Source: DATBLE01 sp046732255 (lineage in GTDB: Bacteria > Actinomycetota > Thermoleophilia > Gaiellales > Gaiellaceae). From it: a stretch of DNA of 64,000 nt. The position numbers and the translations under genes are program-made. The stretch is taken from NCBI GenBank assembly GCA_046732255.1, contig JBKPMR010000001.1, positions 1-64,000 on the forward strand, in the 5' to 3' direction. Positions 40,542-47,744 of this stretch are shown in pieces; within the stretch, counting starts at the first letter, position 1; each line of letters starts with the position of its first letter. The notes below the pieces were generated by a model. The model searched no databases. It was not told the origin of the DNA and saw only the letters and a program-made list of their open reading frames with translations.

Positions 40542-41369
40542 GTGCGCGAGCGCGCGTTCGAGGTCGGGGCCCTGCACGGCCACCGCGGAGGGTCCGGACC
40601 GCCTGCGCTCCTGCTCCACGGCGGCGCTGCGGTTCCGGACTACCTCGCCAATCTCGCTGAGGAGCTCGCGGTCACGTTCACGACCTACCGGTACACGCAG
40701 CGGGGCACGCCGCCCTCGGGTGGCGGGCCGCCCTACGACATCGAGGCGCACATGCGGGATGCGTCGGCCGTCCTGGACGCGGTAGGCGTCGACCGCGCCT
40801 GGGCGATCGGACATTCGTGGGGCGGCCATCTCGCCCTTCACCTGCTGGTCGCGCATCCCGAACGGTTGCTCGGCGTCGTCGCAGTCGACCCGCTCGGCGC
40901 CTTTCCGGAGGCGCTCGCGGAGCACGGCGCCAACCGCCGGCGGCTGCTCTCTCCCGAGCAGACGGCCCGACTCGATGAGATCGAGGCCCACCGGAGAGCT
41001 GGCGAGGTGAGCGAGGCCGAGCTGGTCGAGCGCTTCGCGACCGCCTGGCCGACGTACTTTGCCGACCCGTTGAAGGCGACCCCATCCCCCGGCAGGGTCG
41101 GCGTCCAGGCGTCGATCGAGGTGAACCGCTCGCTCGTCGAGCACTTCGACCGGCGGACGCTTCTACACGGCCTGCCCGGGGCCGCTCTTCCCGCCCTCTT
41201 CGTGCACGGCGAACTGAGCGTGATCCCGGTCTGGTCGACGACGGAGACGGCCGGGCTGATCCCCGGCGCCCGGGTCGTGGTCGTCGAGGGCAGCGGCCAC
41301 TTTCCATGGGTCGAGCGGCCCGGCTCCGTGCGCGACGCGGTCGAGCCGTTTCTCGCCGGCCTCGAGTAG
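40542..41369 (+). CDS. Alpha/beta hydrolase
   Basis: A 275-residue alpha/beta hydrolase. Oxyanion region ALLLHGGAAVPDYL, nucleophile elbow GHSWGGHLALHLL (Ser), acid in VDPLGAFPEAL region, and His in VVEGSGHFPWVERPG. The GSGHFPW and HGELSVIPV segments are typical of haloalkane-dehalogenase/prolyl-aminopeptidase-like hydrolases; substrate not determinable. GTG chosen for the leaderless -10. Its TAG stop doubles as part of the next gene's -10. Confidence 0.85.
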   Translation: MRERAFEVGALHGHRGGSGPPALLLHGGAAVPDYLANLAEELAVTFTTYRYTQRGTPPSGGGPPYDIEAHMRDASAVLDAVGVDRAWAIGHSWGGHLALHLLVAHPERLLGVVAVDPLGAFPEALAEHGANRRRLLSPEQTARLDEIEAHRRAGEVSEAELVERFATAWPTYFADPLKATPSPGRVGVQASIEVNRSLVEHFDRRTLLHGLPGAALPALFVHGELSVIPVWSTTETAGLIPGARVVVVEGSGHFPWVERPGSVRDAVEPFLAGLE

Positions 41370-41372
41370 GCT
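41367..41372 (+). promoter_or_regulatory. Putative leaderless -10 element TAGGCT, overlapping a stop codon
   Basis: TAGGCT (its first three bases are the upstream gene's TAG stop) then CGCGCC then GTG 41379. Confidence 0.45.
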
Positions 41373-41378
41373 CGCGCC

Positions 41379-42902
41379 GTGACCGCTCCGGGCCGATTCA
41401 ACTTCACCCGCGACGTGGTCGAGAGTCAGGCGCCCGAGCGGCTTGCAATCCGGTTCTGCGACCGGAACGGAGCCGTCCGTGACCTGACCTTCGGGGAAGT
41501 GAGCGAGCGCGCGGCGCGGTGGGCGCGGCTCTTCCGGGGGCATGGCGTCTCTCCCGGCGACCGCACCCTCGTCCTGGTCGGCAAGACGCCTGAGTGGCAC
41601 GCGGTGATGCTGGCCGCGCTGAAGGTCGGTGCGATCGCGATCCCGTGCTCGGAAATGCTGCGGGCAAAGGATCTCGACTTCCGCGTGCGCCACTCCGGCG
41701 CCGGGCTGCTGGTCGCCGATCCCGGCTGCCGTGGCGAGGTCGAGGCGATGGTCGAGGCGCCGGAGGTCGTATACGTCGGCGAGACCGCGCTCGGCGAGCC
41801 CGATCCCGTCTCCGCGGACACGGCCGCGGACGACCCGGCGTTCATCCTCTACACCTCCGGGACGACGAAGGACCCGAAGGGCGTGGTGCACGGCCACCGC
41901 TATACCTGGGCGAAGCGCGTACAGGCGGAGCGGTGGCTCGACGCCAGGCCCGGCGACCTCGTGTGGTGCACGGCCGGCACCGGCTGGGCGAAATCGATCT
42001 GGAACGTCCTGCTCGGACCGTGGAGCTGCGGCGCCGGAGTCGTGCTGCACGAGGGTGGATTCGACCCCGACGAGCGTTTCCGGCTGATCGACTCGCTCGG
42101 CCCGACCGTGCTGTGCCAGGCTCCGACCGAGTACCGGCTGATGGCGAAGATCGAGCATCTCTGCCGGTACGACGTGTCCCGCGTACGGCACATGGTGTCG
42201 GCGGGAGAACCGCTGAATCCCGAGGTGATCCGCGCCTTCGACGAGGCGTTCGGGCGGACGATCCACGACGGCTACGGACAGACCGAGAACACGCTCCTGG
42301 TCGGCAACTTCCCCGGAGCAGAGATCCGGCCCGGCTCGATGGGGCTGCCCGCGCCGGGCTTCGACGTGCGGGTGATCGACGACGACGGCGACGAGACGCC
42401 GGTCGGCGAGGAAGGAGACATCGCGCTCCGCGGCGACGCGCCGGCCCTGTTTGCCGGCTACTGGAACGCGCCGGAGGAGACGGCCGCCGTCTACCGCGGC
42501 GAGTGGTACGTGACCGGCGACCGAGCAGTCCGCGACGACGACTGCTATCTCTGGTTCACCGGCCGGGCCGACGACGTGATCCTGTCCGCCGCCTACCGGA
42601 TCGGACCGTTCGAGGTCGAGAGCGCGCTGCTCGAGCACCCGGCGGTGGCCGAGAGCGCCGTGGTCGGCAAGCCCGACCCGGACCGCGGGCAGATCGTCAA
42701 GGCGTTCGTTGTGCTCCGGCCTGGGCGCGACGGCGACCCGACGCTGGTCGCGGAGCTCCAGGACCACTGCAAGCGCGTGACCGCCCCGTACAAGTACCCG
42801 CGCGAGATCGAGTTCGTCGGTGAGCTGCCGAAGACACGGAGCGGGAAGATCCGGCGCGTGGAGCTGCGGAAGCTGGAGGAGGACCGCGCACGCTCGACCT
42901 GA
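41379..42902 (+). CDS. Acyl-CoA synthetase, medium-chain/ACSM-like (ANL superfamily)
   Basis: A 507-residue full-length acyl-CoA synthetase. Motifs: FILYTSGTTKDPKGVVHGHRY (A3), HDGYGQTENTLLVGN (A5), GEWYVTGDRAVRDDDCYLWFTGRADDVILSAAYRIGPFEVESALLEHPAVAESAVVGKPDPDRGQIVKAFVVL (A7-A9), and PKTRSGKIRRVELR with the catalytic Lys. The YKYPREIEFV and TGTGWAKSIWNVL features match medium-chain/xenobiotic-acid ligases. Distinct from the shorter synthetase at 17 kb. Monocistronic by its own -10; convergent with the deoxyribosyltransferase. Confidence 0.9.
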   Translation: MTAPGRFNFTRDVVESQAPERLAIRFCDRNGAVRDLTFGEVSERAARWARLFRGHGVSPGDRTLVLVGKTPEWHAVMLAALKVGAIAIPCSEMLRAKDLDFRVRHSGAGLLVADPGCRGEVEAMVEAPEVVYVGETALGEPDPVSADTAADDPAFILYTSGTTKDPKGVVHGHRYTWAKRVQAERWLDARPGDLVWCTAGTGWAKSIWNVLLGPWSCGAGVVLHEGGFDPDERFRLIDSLGPTVLCQAPTEYRLMAKIEHLCRYDVSRVRHMVSAGEPLNPEVIRAFDEAFGRTIHDGYGQTENTLLVGNFPGAEIRPGSMGLPAPGFDVRVIDDDGDETPVGEEGDIALRGDAPALFAGYWNAPEETAAVYRGEWYVTGDRAVRDDDCYLWFTGRADDVILSAAYRIGPFEVESALLEHPAVAESAVVGKPDPDRGQIVKAFVVLRPGRDGDPTLVAELQDHCKRVTAPYKYPREIEFVGELPKTRSGKIRRVELRKLEEDRARST

Positions 42903-42946
42903 CCCGGGCGACGAGCACCCAGAAGGGACAGGCTTTGGCCCGTCCT

Positions 42947-42962
42947 CCGGCCTTCGGGCCGG
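42947..42962. terminator. Short bidirectional hairpin between convergent genes
   Basis: CCGGCC-TTCG-GGCCGG in the 73-bp gap between the synthetase stop (42902) and the deoxyribosyltransferase stop (42976). No U-tract. A nearby GGGACAGG (42924) may be a degenerate REP half. Confidence 0.5.
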
Positions 42963-42975
42963 CGCCCCTTTACCG

Positions 42976-43425
42976 TCAGCGCCAGCCGTCGAGCACGGCC
43001 TGCGCCTCGTCGAGCGAGGTGCAGATCGTTCCCGCCGCCTCGATGCAGCCGACCACGAACAGGTTCAGCCCGCTCGCCTCGCCCTCGCGGCTCGACTCTC
43101 GCGCCGCGCGCAGGTCGGTGACGAGGCCGACGACGCCCTTCTTGTCCGGATCGCTCTGCATCAGCGCGTAGAAGATCCCGATCTCGCAGGCGGTACCGTC
43201 GTCGATCAGCGGCCCGTCGAGGAGCGCCAGCACGGCATTCGCCTCCGAGAGGCCGGCCCAGTCCTTCGCGAAGATCCGCTCGGCGGTCACCGTCCCGTCG
43301 AGGGCAAGCTCGTGCTCGTGCGGCACGAACACGTCGAACCCGGCCGCCCGGAGCTGAACCACGCACTCGTCGATGAAACCGCGCTCGTACGGCGTGAACA
43401 GCGGCCCGGCGAAGTAGATCTTCAC
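42976..43425 (-). CDS. Nucleoside 2-deoxyribosyltransferase-like protein
   Basis: A 149-residue NDT-fold protein: VKIYFAGPLFTPYERGFIDECVVQLRAAGFDVFVPHEH, then WAGLSEANAVLALLDGPLIDDGTACEIGIFYA, with the catalytic Glu in DDGTACEIG. NDTs exchange bases of deoxynucleosides; many homologues hydrolyse nucleotides. The GTG start overlaps the dehydratase stop by 4 nt, so it is co-translated with a B12 diol dehydratase, an unexpected partner (cobamide or nucleotide salvage is one speculative link). Confidence 0.85.
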   Translation of the reverse strand: MKIYFAGPLFTPYERGFIDECVVQLRAAGFDVFVPHEHELALDGTVTAERIFAKDWAGLSEANAVLALLDGPLIDDGTACEIGIFYALMQSDPDKKGVVGLVTDLRAARESSREGEASGLNLFVVGCIEAAGTICTSLDEAQAVLDGWR

Positions 43426-45653
43426 GCGGGCTCGAGCTCGAGCTCGACCGGCTCGGCGCCGGGAACGACCGCCGCGGTCTCCCGCGCATGGAGCAGCGTC
43501 GTCCTGACGATCAGCTTCGCGCGGGCGAAGTTGTCCAACTCGGTCGGCACGGGCCCGATCTCCTCTCCACGCGCGTAGGCGGCCGCGTTCCGGCCGATCG
43601 CGCGGTAGGAGTCGAGCGAGTAGAGCGGCGACATCCCGAACAGCTCGAGGTTGTCGAGCGGCTGGAGGTCGGCGCGGTGGATCACGGCTGTTCCCTTCGA
43701 CTGGAGGCCGATCGCGATCCCGGAGCCGGAAAGCCTTGCCCCGTCGTGGCCGATGAAGGCGACGTCGGAGACGCGGCGGATGCGGACGAGCCGCGGCTCC
43801 GCGCCGCCCTCACGGATCCCGTGCGTCACCGCCCGCAGCACGTCCGCATGCGAGAGCCCGTTGATCGTCTCGCGGAGCGCGTCGGCAAACGCAGGCCCGA
43901 CCGCGACCACGACCTCGTCCGGGTCGTCGTCTATCGTGGCAACATGTGTTTCCCGCACAGGCGACGGTACCCCGTTCGGCGAGACCTCTTCCCGCGGGTC
44001 GAGGACGTACGGCAGCTGCTGCAGCAGCTGCCAGCGCTCGCCCTCCAGGCGATAGCCCGTGCCCGGGCCTTCGTACAGATTCGGGTCGCTGACCGCCGAA
44101 CGCACGGTGCCGTCGGGCTCGATGATCGCGGAGGTCTGGAGGTAGTCACCGGAGACGCGCTGGCGTTGCATCCCGAGGACGGCCTCGGCCACGTCGGCGA
44201 ATCCGGCAGCGTCCAGCTCGCGGATGACGTCGAGCGCCGAGACGGCTCCCTCGAGTACTCGGTCGGCCGCGGCGACGTCGGCGGCGCGGTCGCGGTCCGG
44301 CACGTCCCGGCTCGCGTAACCGTAGGTGGCGGCCTCGACCTCCGCGTCCGTCACCGGCGGGAACCCGAGGCCGGCGAAGACCGCCTGCACCGCCTTCGCG
44401 GCCTTGGCCCGCACGGCCAGGACGTCCTTCTCGGCGACGGGCTCGATGCCGGCGTCCACCTGCCAGTCGCGCTGCACCGTCAGCCACTCCTCCAGGTCGT
44501 CGGCGTCGTAGTTGCCGCCGCCGAACGTGTTGTCCTCGCGCGGCATCACCGAGTAGCCGGACGTGACGAAGTCGGTACCCGGCAGGAACTGCCCCATGAG
44601 CTTCGCCGTCTTGCGGATCTCGGAGTGCGAGGCGATCGCGTCGTTGCCCGAGGCGACCTCCAGGTCGAGCCAGGCTGCAAGGACGTTCTCGGCGAGGATC
44701 TCACGCACGCCGCCGGGCACCGAGAGCACGAGGGCAACGCACGAGATCGACCCGTTCTGCACGCCCTGCGATCCCGCCGCCCTGATCGAGGAAAGGCAGC
44801 GCGCCTCCAGGTACAGCATCGAACAGCCCTCGGCGTGCCCCATCAGCGCCTCCGAGCCGCCGCCGGACGTGAACCGGACCTTCACGCCGCGCGACGCGTA
44901 CGCCGACGCGAGGAACGCCTTCGACCAGGGCGTGTCGTCACCGTCGACGAACACCGGCTCGGTGCCGTAGACCGAGAGCGTCTCTGCGTAGGTGACGAGG
45001 CCCTGGATCGCGAGCTGGAGGTTCCGCCGCTCCTCGACCGCACACTGGGTCATCACTCCCGGGCGGCCGGTCTGGGAGCCGACGAGGATCGCGATCGCGT
45101 TCAGCGGCGCGTACCGGGAGACGCCGACGGTCGTCTCGAGCTCGGCGAGACCGCGCGCCGCCGCCTCGGCGGCGTCGGCGGCGAGCAAGGCCGGGTTCTC
45201 CTTCAGGTTCGTCACGTGCGCCTGGTTGGCCGGAGCCCGCCGGGCCCGCAGCTTCTTGAGCGCGAACATCAGCTCGACCGGGTCGAGCCGGGCGACGATA
45301 CGCGCCAGGCGGGCCGGCGTCAGGCCGCGCGACAGCCGGACGAGGTCGGCGCGTGGGACGTCCACGTCCACGAGCCTGCGGGCGATCTCCTCGTCCTTCA
45401 GCCCGGCCGCCTCGGCGGCGACGTCGAGATCGAGCCCGTAGCGGGCGACGAAGCGGTCGATGACGTCGAACTCGGCCGCCCGGCGACCGTCCATGGCGAC
45501 GACTCGGCCGTTCTCGACCTCCAGCCCGGGCTCGGGATCGTTCGGCCCGTTCATCGCGACCAGGCCGAGCGCGGGATACGGCGAGATCAAGAGCTCCTTG
45601 CGGAGCTCCCGTCGCTCGCGCGAGACGAAGCGTTCAGACCGGCGTCCGCTCAC
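43422..45653 (-). CDS. Coenzyme-B12 diol/glycerol dehydratase, fused alpha (large) and beta (medium) subunits
   Basis: A 743-residue fusion. Residues ~1-530 match the PduC/DhaB1 large subunit: ELMFALKKLRARRAPANQAHVTNLKENPALLAADAAEA, ETTVGVSRYAPLNAIAILVGSQTGRPGVMTQC, YGTEPVFVDGDDTPWSKAFLASAYASRGVKVRFTSG. Residues ~560-743 match the PduD/DhaB2 medium subunit: DEVVVAVGPAFADAL, RIRRVSDVAFIGHDGARLSGSGIAIGLQSKGTAVIHRADLQPLDNLELF. Family enzymes convert 1,2-diols or glycerol to aldehydes using adenosylcobalamin. The GTG at 45653 overlaps the small-subunit gene stop by 20 nt. No reactivase (DdrA/PduG) is present in the window. Confidence 0.92.
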   Translation of the reverse strand: MSGRRSERFVSRERRELRKELLISPYPALGLVAMNGPNDPEPGLEVENGRVVAMDGRRAAEFDVIDRFVARYGLDLDVAAEAAGLKDEEIARRLVDVDVPRADLVRLSRGLTPARLARIVARLDPVELMFALKKLRARRAPANQAHVTNLKENPALLAADAAEAAARGLAELETTVGVSRYAPLNAIAILVGSQTGRPGVMTQCAVEERRNLQLAIQGLVTYAETLSVYGTEPVFVDGDDTPWSKAFLASAYASRGVKVRFTSGGGSEALMGHAEGCSMLYLEARCLSSIRAAGSQGVQNGSISCVALVLSVPGGVREILAENVLAAWLDLEVASGNDAIASHSEIRKTAKLMGQFLPGTDFVTSGYSVMPREDNTFGGGNYDADDLEEWLTVQRDWQVDAGIEPVAEKDVLAVRAKAAKAVQAVFAGLGFPPVTDAEVEAATYGYASRDVPDRDRAADVAAADRVLEGAVSALDVIRELDAAGFADVAEAVLGMQRQRVSGDYLQTSAIIEPDGTVRSAVSDPNLYEGPGTGYRLEGERWQLLQQLPYVLDPREEVSPNGVPSPVRETHVATIDDDPDEVVVAVGPAFADALRETINGLSHADVLRAVTHGIREGGAEPRLVRIRRVSDVAFIGHDGARLSGSGIAIGLQSKGTAVIHRADLQPLDNLELFGMSPLYSLDSYRAIGRNAAAYARGEEIGPVPTELDNFARAKLIVRTTLLHARETAAVVPGAEPVELELEPA

Positions 45654-46065
45654 CGGTTCCCAGCAGACCGCGCTCGGCGTACGCAGCCGCAGCCTCGCGC
45701 ACGAAGGCGGCGGTGCGGGGAGCCTCGTAGTCCTCCTCCAAGCGGGCCGCCCAGGCCTCGAGCTCGGCCGCCGTCGAGCGGTGCGGCCGGAGCGCGGTGT
45801 AGATCTCGAGGATCGTCTCGCTCGGGACCCCCGCGAGCTCGGCCGCACGGGCGAGGTTCTCGGCGAGCTGGGCTCTTCCCGCCGCGAGCGCGACGTCTGA
45901 CTGGCGCCGAAGCGTTTCCGGCGTCGCCCGGAGGTCCTCCGGGCCGATCTCGCCCGCCCGGACCGCGTCGATCGCGATCTCCTCGAGCGCGAGCCCCGAC
46001 GCGGTCCGGACGAGGTCGGGCCTGCGCGACCCGAGCGGGTAATCCGAGACCGGATCGAAGCCCAT
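45634..46065 (-). CDS. B12 diol/glycerol dehydratase small (gamma) subunit
   Basis: A 143-residue PduE/DhaB3-type small subunit: FDPVSDYPLGSRRPDLVRTASGLALEEIAIDAVRAGEIGPEDLRATPETLRRQSDVALAAGRAQLAENLARAAELAGVPSETILEIYTALRPHRST. The DYPL motif and the LRxSPETL and ALRPxRST segments are diagnostic. It is the first gene of the operon, whereas pdu/dha operons place it last. ATG 46065 (MGFDPVSDYPL) was chosen; longer upstream frames are not conserved. Divergent from the SDR operon. Confidence 0.9.
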   Translation of the reverse strand: MGFDPVSDYPLGSRRPDLVRTASGLALEEIAIDAVRAGEIGPEDLRATPETLRRQSDVALAAGRAQLAENLARAAELAGVPSETILEIYTALRPHRSTAAELEAWAARLEEDYEAPRTAAFVREAAAAYAERGLLGTGERTPV

Positions 46066-46118
46066 CGCGGACAGCTTAGAGTTGGGCGTCGAAGCCCGAC
46101 AAGGAGGAGAAGCCCGAG

Positions 46119-46166
46119 ATGAAGTCCTTCCCACTCGTGACGAACCCGTTCAACCGCGTCCTCTAG
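46119..46166 (+). CDS. Candidate 15-residue leader peptide MKSFPLVTNPFNRVL
   Basis: An ATG with a strong AAGGAGGAG ribosome binding site (46101-46109, spacing ~10) opens a 15-codon frame ending TAG at 46164, only 5 nt before the ATG of the SDR, which has no good ribosome binding site of its own. A -10-like TAGAGT lies at 46077-46082. Termination-reinitiation coupling or attenuation is inferred. The peptide matches no known leader. Confidence 0.4.
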   Translation: MKSFPLVTNPFNRVL

Positions 46167-46171
46167 AGCCG

Positions 46172-46891
46172 ATGGCGAACACCTATGACTTCAGCGGTCG
46201 GGTGGCGCTCGTCACGGGCGGCGCCAGCGGGATCGGAGCGGCGACCGCGTCCCGGCTGCGTGAGGGCGGCGCGCAGGTGGCGCTCTTCGACCGCGAGGCG
46301 GTCGATGGGTATCCCTCCGTCACGGGCGACATCGCCTCGTCCGCGGACGTAAATGCGTGCGTCGCCGAGGTCGAGCGGGAGCTGGGACCGATCGACGTGC
46401 TGGTCAACTCGGCCGGCGTGCCGGGCGAGTCGATCCGGACGACGGAGGTGACGGACGAGGAGTGGCAGCGGGTCCTTGCGATCAACGCAAACGGCAGCTT
46501 CTACATGTGCCGGGCCGTGCTCCCCGGGATGATGGCGCGCGGCTACGGCCGCATCGTCCTCGTCGCGTCGATCGCCGGCAAGGAGGGAAACCCGATGGCG
46601 GCCGCCTACTCGGCGAGCAAGGCGGCGGTGATCGCGATGACGAAGTCGATCGGCAAGGACGTCGCCGGCTCGGGAGTGCTCGTCAACTGCATCGCGCCGG
46701 CGGTGATCGAGACACCCATCCTCGAAGGCCTCTCGCAGCACCACATCGACTACATGGTCGAGCGGATCCCGCTCGGGCGGATGGGACGCGCGGAGGAGGT
46801 GGCCGCGCTCGCATGCTTCTTGGCCAGCGAGGACCTGTCATTCTCGACGGGGGCCGCCTTCGACATCTCGGGCGGGCGGGCCGTCTACTGA
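46172..46891 (+). CDS. SDR-family dehydrogenase (probable sugar dehydrogenase)
   Basis: A 239-residue classical SDR: VALVTGGASGIGAATASRLREGGAQVALFD (TGxxxGIG and Asp, favouring NAD), NSAGVPGESIRTTEV, GRIVLVASIAGKEGNPMAAAYSASKAAVIAMTKSIGKDV (YxxxK), ending SFSTGAAFDISGGRAVY. Its TGA overlaps the ATG of the FAH-family gene (TGATG). With FAH and ALDH downstream it fits a pentose or deoxysugar dehydrogenase of an oxidative pathway; inferred from order. Confidence 0.88.
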   Translation: MANTYDFSGRVALVTGGASGIGAATASRLREGGAQVALFDREAVDGYPSVTGDIASSADVNACVAEVERELGPIDVLVNSAGVPGESIRTTEVTDEEWQRVLAINANGSFYMCRAVLPGMMARGYGRIVLVASIAGKEGNPMAAAYSASKAAVIAMTKSIGKDVAGSGVLVNCIAPAVIETPILEGLSQHHIDYMVERIPLGRMGRAEEVAALACFLASEDLSFSTGAAFDISGGRAVY

Positions 46892-47670
46892 TGCTGCGAT
46901 TCCGCCACCACACCAACGGCGGGATCGTGGAGGCGACCGCCGAGTCACCCGCCGAGCTGAACGACTACCGCCTCGCGATCCCGGTCGAGCCTCCAGAAGT
47001 CTGGTGTGCCGGCGTCACCTACGCCCGTAGCCGGGACGCGCGGGTCGAGGAGAGTGCCGTCAAGGACGTGTACACGATGGTCTACGACGCGGAGCGCCCC
47101 GAGCTGTTCATGAAGGACGCGGGCTGCCGGCGAACGGTCGGGCCCGGCGAGCCGATCGGCGTCCGTGCGGATTCCGGTTGGGACGTCCCGGAGCCCGAGG
47201 TCGGTGTCGTGCTCGGACCGAACGGCGCGCTTGCCGGGCTGACGATCGGCAACGACGTCTCCTCGCGCTCGATCGAAGGCGAGAACCCGCTCTACATCGC
47301 GCAGGCCAAGACGTTCGCCGGCGCCTGCGCCATCGGCCCCGCGATCCTCGTCCCCGAGGACTGGGACGCGCCGCTGGAGATCCGCCTGCGGATCGTCGAC
47401 GGCGACGGCCTCGAGCTCTTCGCCGGCGCGACGTCCACCGCGAAGATGCGCCGCTCGTTCGCCGAGCTCGTCGACTGGCTGCTCCGCGACAACCCGGTGC
47501 CCGCCGGAAGCGTGCTGCTCACCGGCACCGGGCTCGTCCCACCCGATGCTTTCACGCTCGAGCCCGGCCACATCGTCGAGATCACCGTGCCGGAGATCGG
47601 CATCCTGAGAAACCCGGTGGCGCCGGCCGCCGAGCTGACCGCCAGTGGAAGGAGCGACAACGATGACTGA
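46891..47670 (+). CDS. FAH-superfamily 2-keto-3-deoxy-sugar-acid dehydratase-like protein
   Basis: A 259-residue fumarylacetoacetase-fold protein. VWCAGVTYARSRDARVEESAVKDVYTMVYDAERPELFMKDAGCRRTVGPGEPIGVRADSGWDVPEPEVGVVL contains the metal-ligand pattern (PEPE, with D in GNDVSSRSIEGENPLY). The VTYxRSRxAR opening is that of the XylX/KdaD-type dehydratases of Weimberg pathways, which turn 2-keto-3-deoxypentonate into 2-oxoglutarate semialdehyde. Consistent with the ALDH 9 nt downstream. Assignment is by motif memory and context, not a search. Confidence 0.78.
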   Translation: MLRFRHHTNGGIVEATAESPAELNDYRLAIPVEPPEVWCAGVTYARSRDARVEESAVKDVYTMVYDAERPELFMKDAGCRRTVGPGEPIGVRADSGWDVPEPEVGVVLGPNGALAGLTIGNDVSSRSIEGENPLYIAQAKTFAGACAIGPAILVPEDWDAPLEIRLRIVDGDGLELFAGATSTAKMRRSFAELVDWLLRDNPVPAGSVLLTGTGLVPPDAFTLEPGHIVEITVPEIGILRNPVAPAAELTASGRSDNDD

Positions 47671-47679
47671 GGTCAAACG

Positions 47680-47744
47680 ATGAGCACGGAGAGGGACAGG
47701 CAGACGATGAGCGCAGAGAGGGACAGGTCTGACAGACCTGTCCC
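47680..47744. repeat. 27-bp tandem duplication plus GGGACAGGTCT palindrome inside the ALDH N-terminus
   Basis: Two 27-bp units starting ATGAGCACGGAGAGGGACAGG and ATGAGCGCAGAGAGGGACAGG (47680 and 47707) encode MSTERDRQT/MSAERDRSD. The second runs into a perfect 11-bp-arm hairpin (GGGACAGGTCT, 3-nt loop, AGACCTGTCCC; 47720-47744) of the REP-like class. Confidence 0.7.

Noticed and set aside
43488..46079. 863-codon open frame on the plus strand
   Set aside because: Antisense to the dehydratase subunits, whose motifs are unambiguous; composition is that of a high-GC shadow.
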